Assembly (NCBI RefSeq): GCF_007995055.1
Contig: NZ_VOQQ01000001.1
Coordinates: 2,959,001 to 3,023,000 of the forward strand
Direction: 5' to 3'
From: Sphingosinicella ginsenosidimutans
GTDB taxonomy: Bacteria > Pseudomonadota > Alphaproteobacteria > Sphingomonadales > Sphingomonadaceae
DNA length: 64,000 nucleotides
Shown here: in pieces, positions 63,668-64,000 of the stretch
Layout of the letters: each line of letters begins with the position of its first letter
Position numbering within the stretch: the first letter of the stretch is position 1
Position numbers and translations under genes: made by a program
The notes under the pieces: generated by a model
The model's database searches: none
Told to the model about the DNA's origin: nothing
What the model saw: the letters and a program-made list of their open reading frames with translations, nothing else

Positions 63668-64000
63668 GGGATCGGGACCGGTCCGGTAACTGGAATTGGA
63701 AGGCCGCTCTACGGGGGGCGATTGGGCAAGGCAACTGGGCGCGCCCACGCTCCCCTGTGGCAGACTCGCAACAGCCGGACGCCAAAGTGCCGCACCCGCG
63801 CGATGAGGCGATGACAAGCGCGCCACCGCCGCATAGCGTCTTCCCCACGCAACCAAAGGCTTAAGGCCTGGTTCGGGGAGGCTCCGGCCCCGTTCGTCCC
63901 TTGCGAGGTGGGGCGGACGCGCGGGCAGGAGCATCACAAAGGGGGTAGACGGCCTTGTGCCGTCTTACGGGTGCCCGGGCGGAAACGCCCGGGCACTTGT
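63668..64000. other. Right-edge intergenic region with two tandem hairpins
   Basis: The 333 bases upstream of proS hold no gene I can support. Near the right edge are AGACGGC-(5)-GCCGTCT at 63947-63965, and a perfect 11-base stem GTGCCCGGGCG/CGCCCGGGCAC with GAAA loop at 63971-63996, followed by TTGT at the edge. These may be the end of a small RNA or a terminator of a gene beyond the window. A promoter for proS is expected here but no good boxes were seen. Confidence 0.4.
63971..63996 (+). terminator. Perfect 11-base hairpin with GAAA tetraloop
   Basis: GTGCCCGGGCG (63971-63981), loop GAAA, CGCCCGGGCAC (63986-63996), then TTGT. Stable enough to act as a rho-independent terminator for a plus-strand transcript, but the window ends 4 bases later so the T run cannot be judged. 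Confidence 0.5.

Noticed and set aside
63668..63937. N-terminal extension of proS by about 90 codons
   Set aside because: The standard start MRLSRYFLP is in place and the extra residues are Pro/Arg rich with no ribosome site or domain.

Overview
The window is dense, high-GC, fully chromosomal bacterial DNA of alphaproteobacterial type, most likely from the order Sphingomonadales (Sphingomonas or a close relative). The evidence is the gene order proS-lolC-lolD-dnaE, tig/clpP/clpX/lon/hup, the type 2 (editing-domain-less) prolyl-tRNA synthetase, a DUF3775 gene, and a complete exosortase A (XrtA) locus laid out as in sphingomonads. No insertion sequence, prophage, CRISPR array or plasmid function is visible. 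About 60 protein genes and four tRNA genes fill the window, and many neighbours overlap by 1 or 4 bases.

Layout. 1-4239: partial rmuC, a Cys-rich copper-storage-like protein with a lipoprotein partner, def, recR, fmt and truA. 4184-22429: the XrtA/PEP-CTERM-associated exopolysaccharide and surface locus, 16 genes in two divergent arms. The leftward arm holds acyl-CoA ligase, PLP decarboxylase, Wza-like exporter, chain-length factor, tyrosine kinase, outer-membrane protein, AAA ATPase, polysaccharide deacetylase, FemAB, glycosyltransferase, exosortase A and amidotransferase. The rightward arm holds a GNAT, an acyl carrier protein and two alpha/beta-hydrolases. 22439-31599: trxB, hppD, a small secreted protein, a JmjC-like cupin oxygenase, tRNA-Met, DUF3775, a 2'-5' RNA ligase-like gene, kup, and a divergent Lrp regulator/alanine dehydrogenase pair. 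31601-37612: the cytochrome c maturation operon ccmC-D-E-F-G-H-I behind a leucine/valine-type dehydrogenase. 37647-41007: tRNA-His, small proteins, a betaine/choline-type ABC importer, tRNA-Val and the HU gene. 41141-50311: proteostasis genes lon, clpX, clpP and tig, interleaved with two secreted proteins and a glycosyltransferase. 50377-56804: tRNA-Leu, a zinc ribbon protein, an M28 peptidase, and a second small surface-modification operon (acyl-CoA ligase, GNAT, polysaccharide deacetylase, small protein). 56893-63667: dnaE, lolD, lolC and proS.

How the genes work together. The XrtA locus looks like one machine: polymer synthesis and export through exporter, chain-length factor and kinase; sugar-chain tailoring by glycosyltransferase, deacetylase, FemAB and amidotransferase; and processing of PEP-CTERM proteins by the exosortase. 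Its ligase, decarboxylase, ACP and GNAT/FemAB genes suggest an ACP-borne amino-acid or amine tailoring branch; this is inference. No PEP-CTERM substrate is seen in the window. Lon and ClpP each have a sigma-32-like promoter, consistent with heat-shock control. Three of the four tRNA genes lie directly upstream of a protein gene on the same strand.

The most interesting leads are the ACP-linked branch of the XrtA locus with its non-serine hydrolases, the second ligase/GNAT/deacetylase operon at 52643-56804, the His- and Lys-rich tail of trigger factor, the tRNA-mRNA arrangement, the back-to-back leaderless-looking recR/fmt promoter, and a CTG start for the RNA ligase-like gene.
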